Below, in pieces: positions 35,101 to 46,562 of a DNA stretch of 64,000 nt. The notes below the pieces were generated by a model. It worked only from the letters and a program-made list of their open reading frames with translations. It was not told the origin of the DNA and searched no databases. The stretch's first letter is position 1; the number at the start of each line of letters is the position of its first letter. Both the position numbers and the translations under genes were made by a program. Source of the stretch: Datisca glomerata (Eukaryota; Streptophyta; Magnoliopsida; Cucurbitales; Datiscaceae). Location of the stretch: positions 62,001-126,000 of the forward strand of contig QANY01005401.1 of assembly GCA_003255025.1 (NCBI GenBank), given 5' to 3'.

Positions 35101-35542
35101 GGTTCGTGAGATTAAAGATCACAGGAGGGAGAATGCCGGAAAAAGAATTATAATGCAAATAAATGGCGCGGAGCAAAGCGCATTGCGACAGAGAGGAAGG
35201 AATAGAGCCATTGAAGTGGTTAGAGTGAAGGCTTAACTTACGGAGCTCACGCAAGTTGCCTAGCTGGTCACTGAGTCGACCACCGAGTTGGAGACGAGGC
35301 AACCGGAGCTCACGAACTCGGCGGTCGTAACAAGAAACGCCTTGCCAGTCACAAGGTGCTGAAGGCGAGGAAGAATCCCAACCGTCGAGAGCGCCGAGTG
35401 GGTCATGGAGATTGGCCTTGAAGGATTCTAACGCTTGGATCTCAGCTAATGTCTGGGAGCTGCGTTGAGCGCATGTTAACGTAACAATGGTCATGGAGGT
35501 GAAATACGCCACTGCAAGGAAGAAGAAAGTGACCGTTGCCAT
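32141..35542 (-). CDS. LRR receptor-like kinase, MUSTACHES/MUSTACHES-LIKE type, probable pseudokinase
   Basis: A single exon of 1,133 residues, closely resembling Arabidopsis At4g36180 and its paralogue MUSTACHES (At1g75640), plasma-membrane proteins linked to guard-cell wall patterning. Visible in order: signal peptide (1-25), LRR N-cap with CDWQGVSC, about 20-25 leucine-rich repeats of the plant type (GxIPxxLxxLxxLxxLDLSxN), a transmembrane segment (about 756-784) with a basic stop-transfer, a juxtamembrane stretch, and a kinase domain (about 840-1115). Catalytic motifs deviate: the ATP-lysine position reads SIRRL (about residue 864), the catalytic loop is HGDVKPQN (958-965) and the DFG motif is EFG (978-980). 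The relative I recall, At4g36180, shares the first two changes but keeps DFG. SPE and the DVYSFG segment remain. The protein probably signals through partners. The gene is intact. Confidence 0.95.
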   Translation of the reverse strand: MATVTFFFLAVAYFTSMTIVTLTCAQRSSQTLAEIQALESFKANLHDPLGALDGWDSSSPSAPCDWQGVSCYDRRVRELRLPRLQLGGRLSDQLGNLRELRKLSLHSNHFNGSIPSSLSQCALLRAIYLHYNSFSGILPPVIFNLTNLQVLNVAHNLLSGKISGQIMQSLRFLDLSSNSFSGDIPANFSANCQLQLINLSFNQFSGGVPATIGELQGLQYLWLDSNRLYGTLPSAVANCSSLMHFSAEDNALRGFIPATIGLIPNLHVLSLSRNQLSGLVPTSLLCNASVNFSSMRIVQLGFNALTSIATPPNGRKCSSALEVLDLKSNHIDGVFPSWLTNLTTLMTLDLSGNFFTGRLPVEIGNLLGLKELRLANNSLSGEVPSEILNCSSLEVIDLEANRFSGQVPSIFEKFRKLKILFLGGNLFYGSVPFNFGSELESLNLSSNNLTGRVPEELLLLGNLTTLNLSNNRLAGVILTNIGDLKNLQVLNLSNCGFSGNVPSSIGSLLKLTVLDLSRQNLSGHLPIELFGLPSLQVVDLGDNKLYGDVPEGFSSLVSLKYLNLSSNGFTGEIPGNYGFLRSLIVLSLSENGIDGSIPAEIGNCSDLEVLELRSNHLRGSMPGEISSLSRLKVLDLGQNNLKGEIPKELSKCSSLSSLLLDANRLSGQIPDAFSELSNLSKLNLSSNALDGAIPVNLSSMPSLKSLDLSNNNLEGEIPTGLGSRFNDPSVFAMNHGLCGKPLDRECPNVRRKRKRLILLIGLAAGGVCLMALFCCGYIYGLLLWRKKLRGQNGEKKRSPARASSGGRVSGENGGQKLIMFNNKITYAEALEATRQFDEDNVLSRGKFGMVFKASFQDGLVLSIRRLPDGFLDERGFRKEAEELGKVKHRNLTVLRGCYAGPPDVRLLVYDYMPNGNLATLLQEASHQDGHVLNWPMRHLIALGIARGLAFLHAVDIVHGDVKPQNVLFDADFEAHLSEFGLDRLTIATPAEAEASTSSTPIGSLGYISPEAALTGQLTKEADVYSFGIVLLEILTGRNPLMFITQDEDLVKWVKRQLQTGRVSDLLEPGLIELDPESSEWEEFLLGVKVGLLCTAPDPLDRPSMADVVFMLEGCRVGPDIPSSADPTSLPSPV

Positions 35543-35720
35543 TGAAAATAATATGAAAATGGAACTGGAACTCAGACAGAGGAAGAGAGAGTAAGAGAAG
35601 AGAGAGAGAGGTTTATAAGTGGGGTTAGAGGGATGAGTAGTAGGGGAGCGTATGTAAGGAGAGATGGACTGGAAAGAGTGCTTGACAGAAACGACGAGAT
35701 ATGGTTCTTCTCTCTCTTCC
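35543..35720 (-). promoter_or_regulatory. 5' UTR and probable core promoter of the receptor kinase gene
   Basis: On the minus strand a CT-rich stretch (about 35620-35580) precedes the ATG. An 'acttataaac' TATA-like box lies at about 35609-35618, some 70 bases before the ATG. This is inference from position and composition only. Confidence 0.35.
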
Positions 35721-35879
35721 TCTCTGTATCTCTCTCTTCAACGGCGCTTTGATCTCTTCATCCCTATTCCCCTATTCCCCAAAAGGTAGAGAAGACCCTT
35801 TAAAAGGTTCATATTACAGTAAAACCTCTATAAATTGGATTGTGTTTCTCTGCGGTTGTTGCAACTGGCCAGGAGAAGT

Positions 35880-36040
35880 TTGATCTAAACTGTTCAAACA
35901 GATCTGATGGATAGATAGTTAGGATCACATGGTTAAAAGTAAAAAAATTAATTTCCTTACTACTTTTTCCTCAACTATTTTTTCATACGATCAGGATTGT
36001 CCAGATCTGATCGGACAGTTCCTGATCACCAAACTGACAC
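35880..36040. repeat. Short palindromic repeat family, copy 1
   Basis: About 160 bp containing 'gttcaaacagatctgatgg' at one end and 'gtccagatctgatcggacag' towards the other. The same arrangement recurs at 38365-38520 and, more diverged, at about 56645-56765. It is MITE-like, without clear ends. Confidence 0.55.
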
Positions 36041-36585
36041 CTTTATTGTTGATGACCAACTACAGAGAAACTCAATCCCAAAGTTTTTATTAACCCCTCA
36101 AACCATAATACAACCTCTATAATGTACAATATTTGTTTTTACGTGTGTGTACGTAAACAAACTATGTACATATGTACATAACTTACGTATAAATATATAG
36201 AAAAACAGCTCTTACAGTACGTGGAGTTGTACTGTATAATTACTCTTTTTTCTAAATATTAAAAACAAAAGGGATCTTTTTTGCACTTTTCTTAACTTCT
36301 TGTGGGGTTAGAATGATTCAGTCTTGTGAATTCTTATCATGAGGGGTTTGGTAGTCTGACCTGACAAGCAGCTTGGTGTCTTATTCCGTTATGCTCATTG
36401 GCTACTTACTATTAAATGCTTTAAAACAATCATCTTGAAGTGTTTTAGCTAATTAGATGGGGCTTGAATATGATGGAGTGGGAGATTAAAGTGTCACGGC
36501 TAAATATGATTAAGGCATCTGGGCCAATCGGATGATCGTAATAACAACTTAGCATCCATAAAATAGTTTACGGAACCATCGAAAT

Positions 36586-37072
36586 TAGAGTATGCATGAT
36601 TCAGTTCGGACGGTTAGTAAAATGTTTTTATAATCAAATCGAGTCGAACCGGTATAATAAAAAGAACTGAATCGAATGAAACTGTAGTAATCAGTTCGGT
36701 TCGATTACTTGTAACCGGTTCGGCTACAATTATAAAATTTTTAGAAAAAATAACAAAAATCATTAAATTGAAAATATCAACATTCAACACAATTAATATA
36801 TATATGTCTAATTTTTAATAATATATATCTAATTTGTGTCTAATTTATTAAGTTTTTAACAATTTATGTCTAATTTATATATGTATATGCAAAATAGTTG
36901 TAATTGGTTCGAATCGATTACATGTTTATTATAAAATATAATCGAAGCGAAAATTCGGTTACTTAAATTAATCAAACTGATTATAATTATCATAAAAACC
37001 GATCGAATTATTTCGATTCGGTTCGTTTCGATTCGGTTCGATCAGTTCGTAAAAATGTTACACACCCCTAAT
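36586..37072. mobile_element. hAT-type non-autonomous element
   Basis: The left end 'attagagtatgcatgattca' and the reverse of the right end 'attaggggtgtgtaacattt' are related. Next to them, inside, are oppositely oriented 'cagttcggacggtt' and 'cggttcgatcagttcg' blocks. Small hAT elements rich in 'ggttcggttcg' with ends like TAGGGGTG are common in plants. The interior is AT-rich and has no gene. Confidence 0.55.
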
Positions 37073-37479
37073 AGAAATCTATGTAAGTTTTATATTTTAA
37101 ATACAAATATGTCAAACATTTTAAAAAACTTCAATAATAGCATTTTTTAAGAACAAAATAAATATCTAACATTATGATTTTAATTTAATATTATTTTATT
37201 TGTTAACTTACTAGTATACCCATATTTTATGCTCTCTCTCCTTCCACTTCTCTCTCCCCCCTCTTCACGTCTCTCTCTCCTTCAACATCTCTCTCACTCT
37301 CTTTCCTTCTAATTAGCATTTATTAACACTTATTTAATTAGCAAATCTTTACCATCTCTCTCCTTCCACGCTTATCTCTCTCTCTCTCTCATTAGATTTA
37401 TTAACATTTATTAAATTTAGTCAAATTTTACCATTTTTATCTATATCTCTTCCTATCTCTCCATTTTTATATACATATA

Positions 37480-37745
37480 TATACATGAAAATGTGTATAT
37501 AATTTTTATGTATATATATGTGTATATTATATATTATATATATAGACATACATAGTATATAATATATATTATACGATTTTTTACATGTATGTGTATATAA
37601 TTTTTTATGTATATATGTGTGTATATTATATATCTATATAATTCATATATATTATATATCTATATAATTAATAATATATAAATATTGTAGATGTATACAA
37701 TCTATATAATATATGTTATATCTATACACATACACATATTATATA
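37480..37745. repeat. TA-rich microsatellite block
   Basis: Dense 'atatatat', 'gtatatat' and 'tatataat' units over about 265 bases, with several local palindromes. Nothing coding. Confidence 0.75.
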
Positions 37746-38364
37746 TATGGGTGGGAGAGAAGTAATTGAAAATGGAAAATCTGGAGGGAGGGAGGGAGAG
37801 AGAGGGAGAGGGAATAAAAATGGAAAATCTTATTGTTTGTTTATTATTATGTTATATATTAATTAAAGATAAATTAAGTAGTATCCTATTTATTTTTGTG
37901 GTTCATTCATACTGCTTATTATTTTTTATGAAACTATTTATCTATTTTTATATTAATATAATAAAAACATGCTAGTCCTTATTAAAGCCCAATAGTTTAA
38001 TTGTTACATGAAATCGCGTGTAGGAATCATGGGCTGCAGTTATTAATCGTTTATTATGTGCTGGTATTGACTGTAATAATCACACTTCTGGTTTGTCAAA
38101 CAGCCGTTTTATATAGCATAGTGATATTGCACCTAACAGCCTACATATAGCGTGAGACATTTTTATTATAATTAAAAACATATTTTTTCTTATTACTTTA
38201 CATTTATAATGTAAAATCAAATACATTGTTAAATCATAATAGTGATGAGAAATATGATATTGCATAACACTTTTTTCTTGGGAAGAAAATTACAGTTTGC
38301 ACCTTGGGTTCTAAGAGCTCTTAGTTAAGTATTTTCGATTAGGATATTCTGCCGTTACTTATCA

Positions 38365-38520
38365 TAGGGAAAGTTTAATCTGAGATGTTCAAATAGATCT
38401 GGACGATTCAGATTAAATATTAAAAAAAAAGTGAAATCTTTTTGTTGTCTTTTTTTTCTGATAATTTAACATAATCTGAACTGTCTAGATCTGATCAGAC
38501 GATCCATCAGTATCAAACTA
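38365..38520. repeat. Short palindromic repeat family, copy 2
   Basis: Contains 'gttcaaatagatctggacga' and 'ctgtctagatctgatcagac', matching the order in 35880-36040. Confidence 0.55.
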
Positions 38521-39350
38521 CTATATCTACCGTTGGAGATAAACTATGTTGTCATACTCATTTAGATTTTGTCACACATCATCTTTCAACAGAACATACA
38601 TATTAGGAACAGCTCCCACTCCTAGCTTTGAAGTTTACTAGACATAAATTTTATTTATATTTTCTAGTCTGTTTCACAAAAGGCACTTGGTTCTCTAAAA
38701 TTTAAATGCAACGGGATGATCAGTTCAACTAGCCATTTAAAAGCTGATTTCAGCACTTCAGTTTAGACCTCATACTTTAGAGTTTAGACACACCATCTTC
38801 AAGCACGGTATCTCTTTTTTTTCTTGACAGAAAATAAACTTAATCATTTTGAATAAAACATTACTGCGTATGTGCTAACATAAACTTTTAGATCGAAAGA
38901 TCAATAAACGATTAGAAGAACTAGATAAGTGACTATTACGAAATTAGAACCAAAATAAGCGACTATTACTAATGTCTACTAATGTCATAATGACGTACAT
39001 GGAGGATAAAAGTACATTCAAAGATAAGTAAATAAAACCTTTCTGAGCGAATTTGGCATAAAGTAGTGATTCCTTCCTCTGTTTGCTCAAAATTCAAATA
39101 GAAAAGGAACAAGGAAGAAGAACACTTCATACTTTCTTTTTTTGTATGCAATTCTTTAACATGTCTACGTTACAATGTTATATGAAGAAGTTGATGAAAC
39201 TGAACTTATAAACTTCTATGATTTGATTGCACTGTTGCGACATAAATCCAATAATATTGAGACAAAAAGTTAATTCAATCAGGAACTTAAGTCTAAAAAT
39301 TTCAGGTGGAGATCTTACTTCATCTGTGTATTACCCATTTCAGCAGAAGC

Positions 39351-42300
39351 TTAGAATAGAGAAGACGTGGTGTGCTTCCAGTTAAAGGATCTCTGAGTTA
39401 ACGGTTGAGGCAAGAATCTTAGTCCGAACATCTCCCCGGCAGCCCCGACAGGTTCCACAAACCCAACCATCTTAGCCACAAGTGCAGCACTCTCCTTTAT
39501 ATGGTTCATGTCTCTAGTCTCGGTCCACAGGCGGTGTACCATTTGTAACCCTCTCTGCTTTGTCTTCAAATCTATACCCCACTTTTGGTACAGTCTCTCT
39601 CGTTCTTTACTCGAAAATTTCTTCCTCACTTGCTTGCATAATTGTTCCCTCTCACGATTCAGAAACTTCATGCTATTCCAATTGTAATAAAAATAATGTT
39701 AGAATCATTGTTACCAGAAAACACTAATGTACTAGAGATTTTTGAATTGGATCACTAGTGATTTGGAACGGTGATTTTGACAATCCAAATATAACAAGTG
39801 GCAACAACCAAAAAATGAACTTAAAGATATGGTGGAGTTACCGTACAAACGGAATATCTATAAAAACAAAGGGGGAAGCGTTTTTACTGAAGCCGAAAGG
39901 TATCCTAAAGGAATGGTAGCAGAGCTTGAAGAGAGTGATTTTTGAAGTCAACTGAATGCTCCTATAGTTTGATTCGCTGGGAAGCACATAAAGGAAGAGT
40001 ATGAGCACCTTACCTTATTCATTTCTACACTGAATGCTCCTATACTTAAAGATATGGGAGAGACAGGGAAAGATAGGAGATAATAGAGGGAGAGAGAGGG
40101 AGGGAGAGATGGAGAGGGAGAGGGAGAGGGAGACAAAGAAAGAGGGAGGGATTGTAGATTGCATTTTCTTCACATTAACTAGCATTACCAATGAACTTAA
40201 ACTACTTGTGATTGAAATAGTGCATCAATTTTCCCACCGTATCACGTTCTGAGACAAGTAACGCACTACGTTTCTGTTCTCGTGTACAGCAACGATACAC
40301 GTTCTAGGTAACATAGGTTAGAATCTCTTTAAATGAATGGTATTTGGTAACACAAAAACTGAAAAAGGAAAACAGAAGTTATACCTTGAAGTTCTTGTGA
40401 GACTACCATCATTTGTCCTCGTGTTATTTCCACGAGAAAAGGCGACTCTGATGGAGGACAACCTTCTAAGTTCTATCTCCATGTACACAGCGTCTGAAGG
40501 TTCCCCTTTAAAGAGAATAAAGAAATATGTTCTGTGGACCAATGGCACATTACATTCGCCCCAGAGTTCAATTATTTCTCTCCGTTGCTTCTCGAATTCT
40601 GAAGTCCAGTGAGAAACAGATTGTAACAGCTGCGGTTTATCCATGTTGGCAGGTTGAAAGGTTTCTCTGGGTCCATTTCTCTTATGAGCTTTGTCCAGTT
40701 CCTAAATTATGTAGTAATCCATCAAATGAAACATTCAAATCTATCATTGGTCTTAAAAAGCGCATGTTTACTCTCGTTAATTAAAATTGCACAGGAAATC
40801 AAAAGAACAATGATCAATTATATAAAATTTTAACCGTTAAGCTATAAAAGACATGTCGATGTCTTAAAATAACCAAAGATGAACATAAATGTGTGTGGGA
40901 GAGAGTGAGAGCAATTCTTACAAAGTTAATGCAAGATCGGATCTTGGAATGAGGTTTGACCTTCTCCTTTCGTCCGGTAACAAAATTTAGAAGACTAGTA
41001 TTATCGTCCTCATCTAACTCTTTAAAGATCCGTGTTTTAATACCAGCACTCCTAGATGAAATTTGCGAGTCTTCTCTACCCAGTTTTTTACGCTTTTCAT
41101 CACGCTTTCTTTCACGAAGTATCCTTTTAATCCTCTCTAATCTTTCCGAGAAGTCCTTATCAAGAACAGTAGGTTGTATATTCTCATCATGTTCTACCTT
41201 TTCCGACCAAACATAAGATGGAAGAGTCATGAGAATAGCTTGGGAACTTCTGCTTCTCGTCAACTTCACACTTCGGGAGCTAGACATCCTAGAGGAGCAT
41301 GGAGATTGGTCAGAGGGATAAGCAGTTCCAAGACAATTTATTGCCTTCTGCAACTCTTGAGCTTCATACTTCAAAGTATCTAAAGTTTGATCTGTGCTAA
41401 ATTTACTTGTCTCTCTATTCTCCTTTCGTGGACATGAGATATAATTCGCCGCCATGGCAATGGCAATTTGTCCTTGCTCACTAGGATTGGGAACACACAA
41501 ATCACCTTCTTTATGTTCACATCTTGACTCATCCATTTCGATACACCGAACTTCCTTGCAAATATCTTCAGAGTCTGCATCAGCTATTTGCGTAATCTCT
41601 TCCCAACCATGAAAAGGACTGAGCACAACAAATTTAGGAGTACTGCCATCAAGGAGAAAGTTGTCTTCCAGATCATCTGATGTGGAAAGCCGTGGATTGA
41701 CCTTGAGTGAATTATGTACTTTGTGTCTGTCAGAAGCTTTCACTCTGTTGAGTCCTTCAAAAACAGGATGGGGTGAATCAACCAGATCGGATGATGATTG
41801 TATTGAACGCTCATCTAATTTCGAATCTCGATCTTCTCCAACTAACAGTAGCAAATTTTCGACCCGAGATTGAGCAAGATCACGTTGCTTCGTCAGTTCC
41901 CTTATCTCTTTATCCATCTACATTAATTTGCAAGTGGAAAGAAGTAAGATATAGCAAAACAACCTATCAAATATCGACACACCAAGCATTAACAATGTGC
42001 AAGAAGTTCTCTTTTCCTAAAAATGTTTAAAGTGAATTATGTACTTTATATCTGTCAGACGCTTTCAGAGTGTTGAGTCCTTCAAAATAAGAATGGAGTG
42101 AATCAACCAGATCAGACGATGATAGTACTGAACATTCATCAAATTTTGAATCTCGATCTTCTTCAACTGACATGAGCAAATTCTCAGCCCGAGATTGAGC
42201 AAGATCACGGTGCTTCGTCAGTTCCCTTATCTCGTTATCCATCTGCATTGATTCATAAGTATAAAGAAGTAAGACCGCAGAACAACCTAATCACATAACA

Positions 42301-45300
42301 ACACACCAAGCACTGAAAATGTGCAACAAATTCTTTCCCTTAAATGTTTTCAGTGAATGAAGTACTTTATATCTGTCTGAAGCTTTCAGCGTGTTGAATC
42401 CTTCAAAATCAGGATGGAGTGGATCAACCAGATCAGATGATGATAGTACTGAACATTCATCAAATTTCGAATCTCGATCTTCTCCAACTGACAGCAGCAA
42501 ATTCTCAACCCGAGATTGAGCAAGATCACGTTGCTTCCTCAGTTCCCTTATCTCTTCATCCATCTGAATAGATTTATAGGCAGAAAGAAGTAAGACATGC
42601 AGAATAACCCAATCACATAACGACATTGAAAAATACACAACAAATTCTCTTTTCGTTAAAGGTTTTCTTCTTTTCCACTTATTCCAATATAAGATAAAAC
42701 TATTCCCAAGTCCTCCCACCCATAGGTCGCATGTATCACTATGCTAGAACCAGTTTTAGCAAACACAACCAGATTTCAATTCTAATTCATGTCATAAATA
42801 AACAGGAACACAAATGTATTTTGCCTTTTAGCCATTATCGATCTCATTATCCTAGCTCGAAGGAATCTATTTCTTGCATAATAACTCAACCCTCACAATC
42901 GATAATTAAACTTCAATAAAAATCTCTGTCCGAGCCTCATTGAAGAGAGCACATTCGGAAAAGATTATTGCTTACTAGTTTTCCAACCTTACCATATGAT
43001 GCAAAATAGAAGACAACTTAAGTGTATAGTAGATAAACTACAAGTTAAAACATGTTTATTTATCTTGCTTTTGGGGCTAAGAAACCATCTTTTATTTTGT
43101 CCACATGCAATTGCGTGGTCAGTGGTTCAATGGGTTGAGATTCATTACCTGCTCAATCAGAAATTCCTTCTCTTTCAGTAATGCAGCAGGATCACTTGGA
43201 ATGAAATTTGATCCTAAGTTCTTTAGCTCACTCTCTAGTCTTGCCAATTCTCTTTGCAATTGCTTTACCAACACCTTGTCTGACATCACTACATTGACTT
43301 GTGCATTAATAGTCACCTCTTTTGCACAACTAGCAAACAAGAGTGTGTTCCTTGATTGCTCAACATGACAGCGTGCAGGACTCATAGTGCAAATGATGGC
43401 TGTTCTGGCATTCCCCCCTAAGGAGTTCTGCAGTATGCGTGTTAGCTTAGAATCTCTATACGGTATATGCCCATTCCTTCCTTTACTGCATCAATCATCA
43501 AAGAAATCAACAGTACATTATTAAACAACTAATAAAATATTTGATTTTCTAAAGAGGGAAAAGGATGAGTTTGCAATAGATATATAAAATAGCCTGTAAT
43601 GACTTATGAGGCCTGGAACTGCGATGAATTTTCTTACTTGGCGATTTATCTACAACCTTTCAAAATCATTATAAACTTCCCGGTGTTTGATATTGTTACA
43701 TGAGTTAATTTCGTAGAGTGACCTGAGGCCTATTTCTTTTTTAATTTGTTGAAATAGTACTTCTTGTTTTGGGGGAAAACATTTAGAGCTCTTTCCAAGG
43801 CTGCTAACTATAAGCAAGATCTAATAATCAACTAAAAATGGTCAATCAATTCTAAAAACTTGAAGTAGGGAAAGAAAGCAACCTCAGTTTCCGAATGACG
43901 GTTCCCAAGGTCAGCAAACTGCGATTTATATGCGAACCTTCTTTTAGTTTTGCACCGACAGACATTGTTTGAGAAGCACGCTCACTTCCGGCAAGATCAA
44001 CAAAATTCTGTATATAATATCAAATTAAAGCTTTTTTTTCAATAAAAAAGTCTCAAAAAGTCAAAACCTTTGGTATTCACTGATCCAAAAACTGCTATGG
44101 GAATATAATTATTTCTTACCACAGCAGCTGCCAGAGTGCTTTGATTATCAGAGCCCAAATATTCACGAGCAGAACTTTCAACTGTCTGTGGGAATTCATC
44201 ATTCATTAAATTAATATATACAAAAATAAGGACCTTACTTTCTTACATAAGAAATGAATCAAACAATTTGGCAGCATGCTTACTAATCGTAAAATTTGAT
44301 GAGATCTAGAGCTAGCTTCGTTCAGAGAGGTCTCTCCTATCTTTCTTTGAGCTGCAATAAGAGAAACTTGCTGATAATATGCCCATACGGTGGTGTAACC
44401 AAGGCAAGCTGTATTATGCTACTGAACGATGACTAACATGAACTGCCTCACCATCACATAGGGAAAGAAGCTCCTGAAGGTGGCTCATGTCTCGCAGAGT
44501 CTCCTCTGTAAGTTTCTCAATAATAGTTCCTCTCTGTCACAGTGCAGTTTTAATCAGTGTTATTGATGTGACAAAATAACATTCTGACTCTAAAAATATA
44601 GTTTATTAGTCACCTCTGGATCATCTAGAAGTCGGCGCGGTACAGTATCTAAACTAAGGAGGTCTTTGACAGCTTCATTGTAGATCTCAATTGCAGAAAA
44701 CTTCAGCACAAATTCTCTGTCTTTATGCTAAAACATGATAAAATATGTTACCTTAATAGTATAATCAAGGTGGTATTTGAATGATTTATAAGAAAACTGA
44801 TTAATGCTCTATTTACACTAATTACCATCTCTATGTAATTATAAATATCTGAAACTGAATATTCAGTGACTCCACTCATGGTGTATGTCTTTCCACTGCT
44901 TGTTTGCCCATACGCAAAAATCGTTGCTGCATAATATAATTGTTCGGTAATATCACACCAAATAATATCATTGAGAAACTGAAACATAACGAAAAGAAGT
45001 AAAATTGCTTACAGTTTATGCCATAGACTACTGAAAGGGCAACTTCTTTAGCTCCCTCTTCATATACCTGCTTTGTTGAGCAATCTCGTCCAAACACCCT
45101 GTCTATCCATAATAACGAAAACCAAAGGAAGGACAATGAGAAGAAAGGTAAAGCATCAATATTATTAAACTCCAACGTATTAATACTTCCAACTGGCTAT
45201 ACATTACAACAGGTATTATAGGGACAAATTCTTAAGAAATGAAGTGGTTTGTACTTCAAAACCAAGGAGGACTGTTCAAAAAATTATTTAGTGAGACTCA

Positions 45301-45733
45301 TGACAATTCTATCCAAGATATTGAAAATTTGAAGCATCAACAACAAAAATTATAGAAACAAATATTTATGAAATTAAATATCTGCATGAGTCAAGTTTTA
45401 AAACTTTTCTTGAAGCAAAGCCAAATCACATACTTTCCAAACATTTGAGGGCGAGAGAACAAAAAGAAAAAACATTAACACAACTGTAGATATCCGCACT
45501 TGCTTACCAAATGTATAGGCAGTCGGAAACATGGCGCGCTCAGTTAAGTTGTTTTTAAATATAATTGTGTTGCTATTGATGCATTCCCAATCCGAAATTT
45601 CGTTCCTCAAAAGTTCTTTCTCATTCAAAGGCCTTAACCTAACAGAGACGAGAATTTTCTCTTCTTGGCCATCTGAAGCAGGCGTGTCCCCGAGCATTTT
45701 CTCTCCTTCTCCAATCGATCCTATACTTCTCAT
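39351..45733 (-). CDS. KIN-7 (NACK-type) kinesin, N-terminal motor
   Basis: Minus-strand exons: 45733-45508, 45102-45013, 44926-44826, 44727-44614, 44533-44452, 44351-44284, 44185-44120, 44007-43883, 43485-43149, two optional repeat exons (42563-42366, 42242-42045), 41917-40922, 40701-40385, 39672-39351. All junctions are GT-AG and in phase. This gives 947 residues, or 1,079 with both repeat exons. The motor is complete: P-loop GQTSSGKT (112-119), switch I NEASSRSH (215-222), switch II DLAGSE (253-258). A coiled coil follows ([19 protein letters not shown]), then a Ser-rich middle and the C-terminal NACK/DUF3490 domain ([37 protein letters not shown]; ending [11 protein letters not shown]). 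Arabidopsis relatives are the KIN-7 group with HINKEL and TETRASPORE, several of which act in cell division. I chose the ATG at 45733 ([13 protein letters not shown]) by family similarity; 45697 is possible. Confidence 0.93.
41640..42563 (-). repeat. Three tandem copies of a coiled-coil exon in the kinesin gene
   Basis: Units start at 42563, 42242 and 41917 (spacing 321 and 325 bp). Each has an AG acceptor directly before ATGGAT and encodes MD(E/N/K)EIREL followed by (R/T)K(Q/H)RDLAQSR. The first two copies can be spliced from AG|ATG to AAA|GTAC as 198-nt exons of exactly 66 codons, so including them keeps the frame. If not spliced at AAA|GT they run into a stop (copy 2) or into unrelated intron sequence (copy 1). 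The third copy continues into the large 996-nt exon. Whether all are used cannot be told from the sequence. Confidence 0.85.
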
Positions 45734-45863
45734 TCTTAAGTCCAATTTGAAAAAATTATGGTGTATATTCAACTCAGGAAAATGAAAATGAATCAGAGAA
45801 ATGAAGCAACCAGGACGTAAGTGTAACAAATAAGAAAAGGTGATGAACCCTAAGTATCCTCCC

Positions 45864-45867
<4 letters not shown>

Positions 45868-45912
<45 letters not shown>
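45868..45912. repeat. CT/GA microsatellite upstream of the kinesin gene
   Basis: A nearly pure 'ctctctct' run with two 'cg' interruptions, about 140-180 bases upstream of the kinesin ATG on the minus strand. It probably lies in the 5' UTR or proximal promoter. Long GA/CT tracts of this kind are common there in plants. Confidence 0.85.
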
Positions 45913-45914
<2 letters not shown>

Positions 45915-46032
45915 AAGAAGATTACGCGAAGGGAAGTAGGGGAGAGAGGAAGGAGAAGGAATCTTACAACTAAGCCATCGTCCTTCTTCTCCCTTTCTCC
46001 CTCTCCTTGACTCTCTGACTTGGATTACAAAT

Positions 46033-46082
46033 GACCGTTGAAATAAAACTGCCATCCCAACTAAAATAGCGCGTTTTGGCGC
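46033..46082 (-). promoter_or_regulatory. Possible MSA and E2F sites upstream of the kinesin gene
   Basis: On the minus strand 'ttcaacggtc' (46033-46042) carries the AACGG core of the M-phase-specific activator element bound by three-repeat MYB factors. On the plus strand 'tttggcgc' (46075-46082) matches the E2F consensus TTTSSCGC. Both lie 300-350 bases upstream of the ATG. NACK kinesin genes are known targets of MSA regulation, which fits. Short motifs occur by chance, so this is only suggestive. Confidence 0.45.
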
Positions 46083-46159
46083 TCTTAGTCTTGACCTCTT
46101 AACTCTGCCTTCGCTGTGCCATTGGGGTCTTCTGTTCGCTCAAATGAATTTTTGAGTAT

Positions 46160-46550
46160 TTTATACTACTTTAAAAAAAAATATAGTATTTTTTAAACTA
46201 ATTTTAAAAGTAAAGTGAAATAGTACATGTAAGATGAAAGCACCTTTGTAAAAGACGTTTTCGTGGTGGCGTGGTCATAAATATGAGGCCACGTAGAGAC
46301 GCCTTCATAAAAGTAGAAGACGTCTTTATAAAAGACGCTTTTATTAATAGTAGAATGCGTCTTTTACAAAAAAAGCTTTCAACGCTACCTTTAAAAATCG
46401 TGGTATAGAAAGCAGAATCAGTTCTTCCTCAGTCTCAGCCCCCTCTCAGTCCCGCAAACAAAACAACCCCTCAACCTAAGAACACCCTTCCCCGCCGCCG
46501 TTCGTCGTCGAAGTTTACTGTCATTTCGCGAGAATTACACCCTCTCACTC
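46160..46550. other. Repeat-rich spacer upstream of the kinesin gene
   Basis: Contains several copies of 'aaaagacg' and 'agacgtcttt' in both orientations (46245-46375), with 'aaaagacgcttttatt' among them. This resembles a transposon subterminal array, but no ends were found. A C-rich segment follows at 46430-46550. Confidence 0.4.
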
Positions 46551-46562
46551 TTATCGGTGCAA

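Larger units (their letters stand above)
36041..39350. other. Intergenic DNA between the receptor kinase and kinesin genes
   Basis: No gene is seen over about 3.3 kb. It holds a hAT-type MITE (36586-37072), CT-rich patches (37240-37400), a long block of TA-rich microsatellites (about 37480-37745), a GA-rich patch (37780-37812) and a second copy of a palindromic repeat (38365-38520). Open frames at 37766, 38080 and 38969 are not protein-like. Confidence 0.5.

Noticed and set aside
32163..35236. Several plus-strand open frames across the receptor kinase gene
   Set aside because: They are antisense shadows of the 1,133-codon leucine-rich-repeat frame, with no features of their own.
37480..37745. 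Possible replication origin or matrix attachment region from extreme TA content
   Set aside because: Microsatellite expansion explains it and no specific signal can be named.
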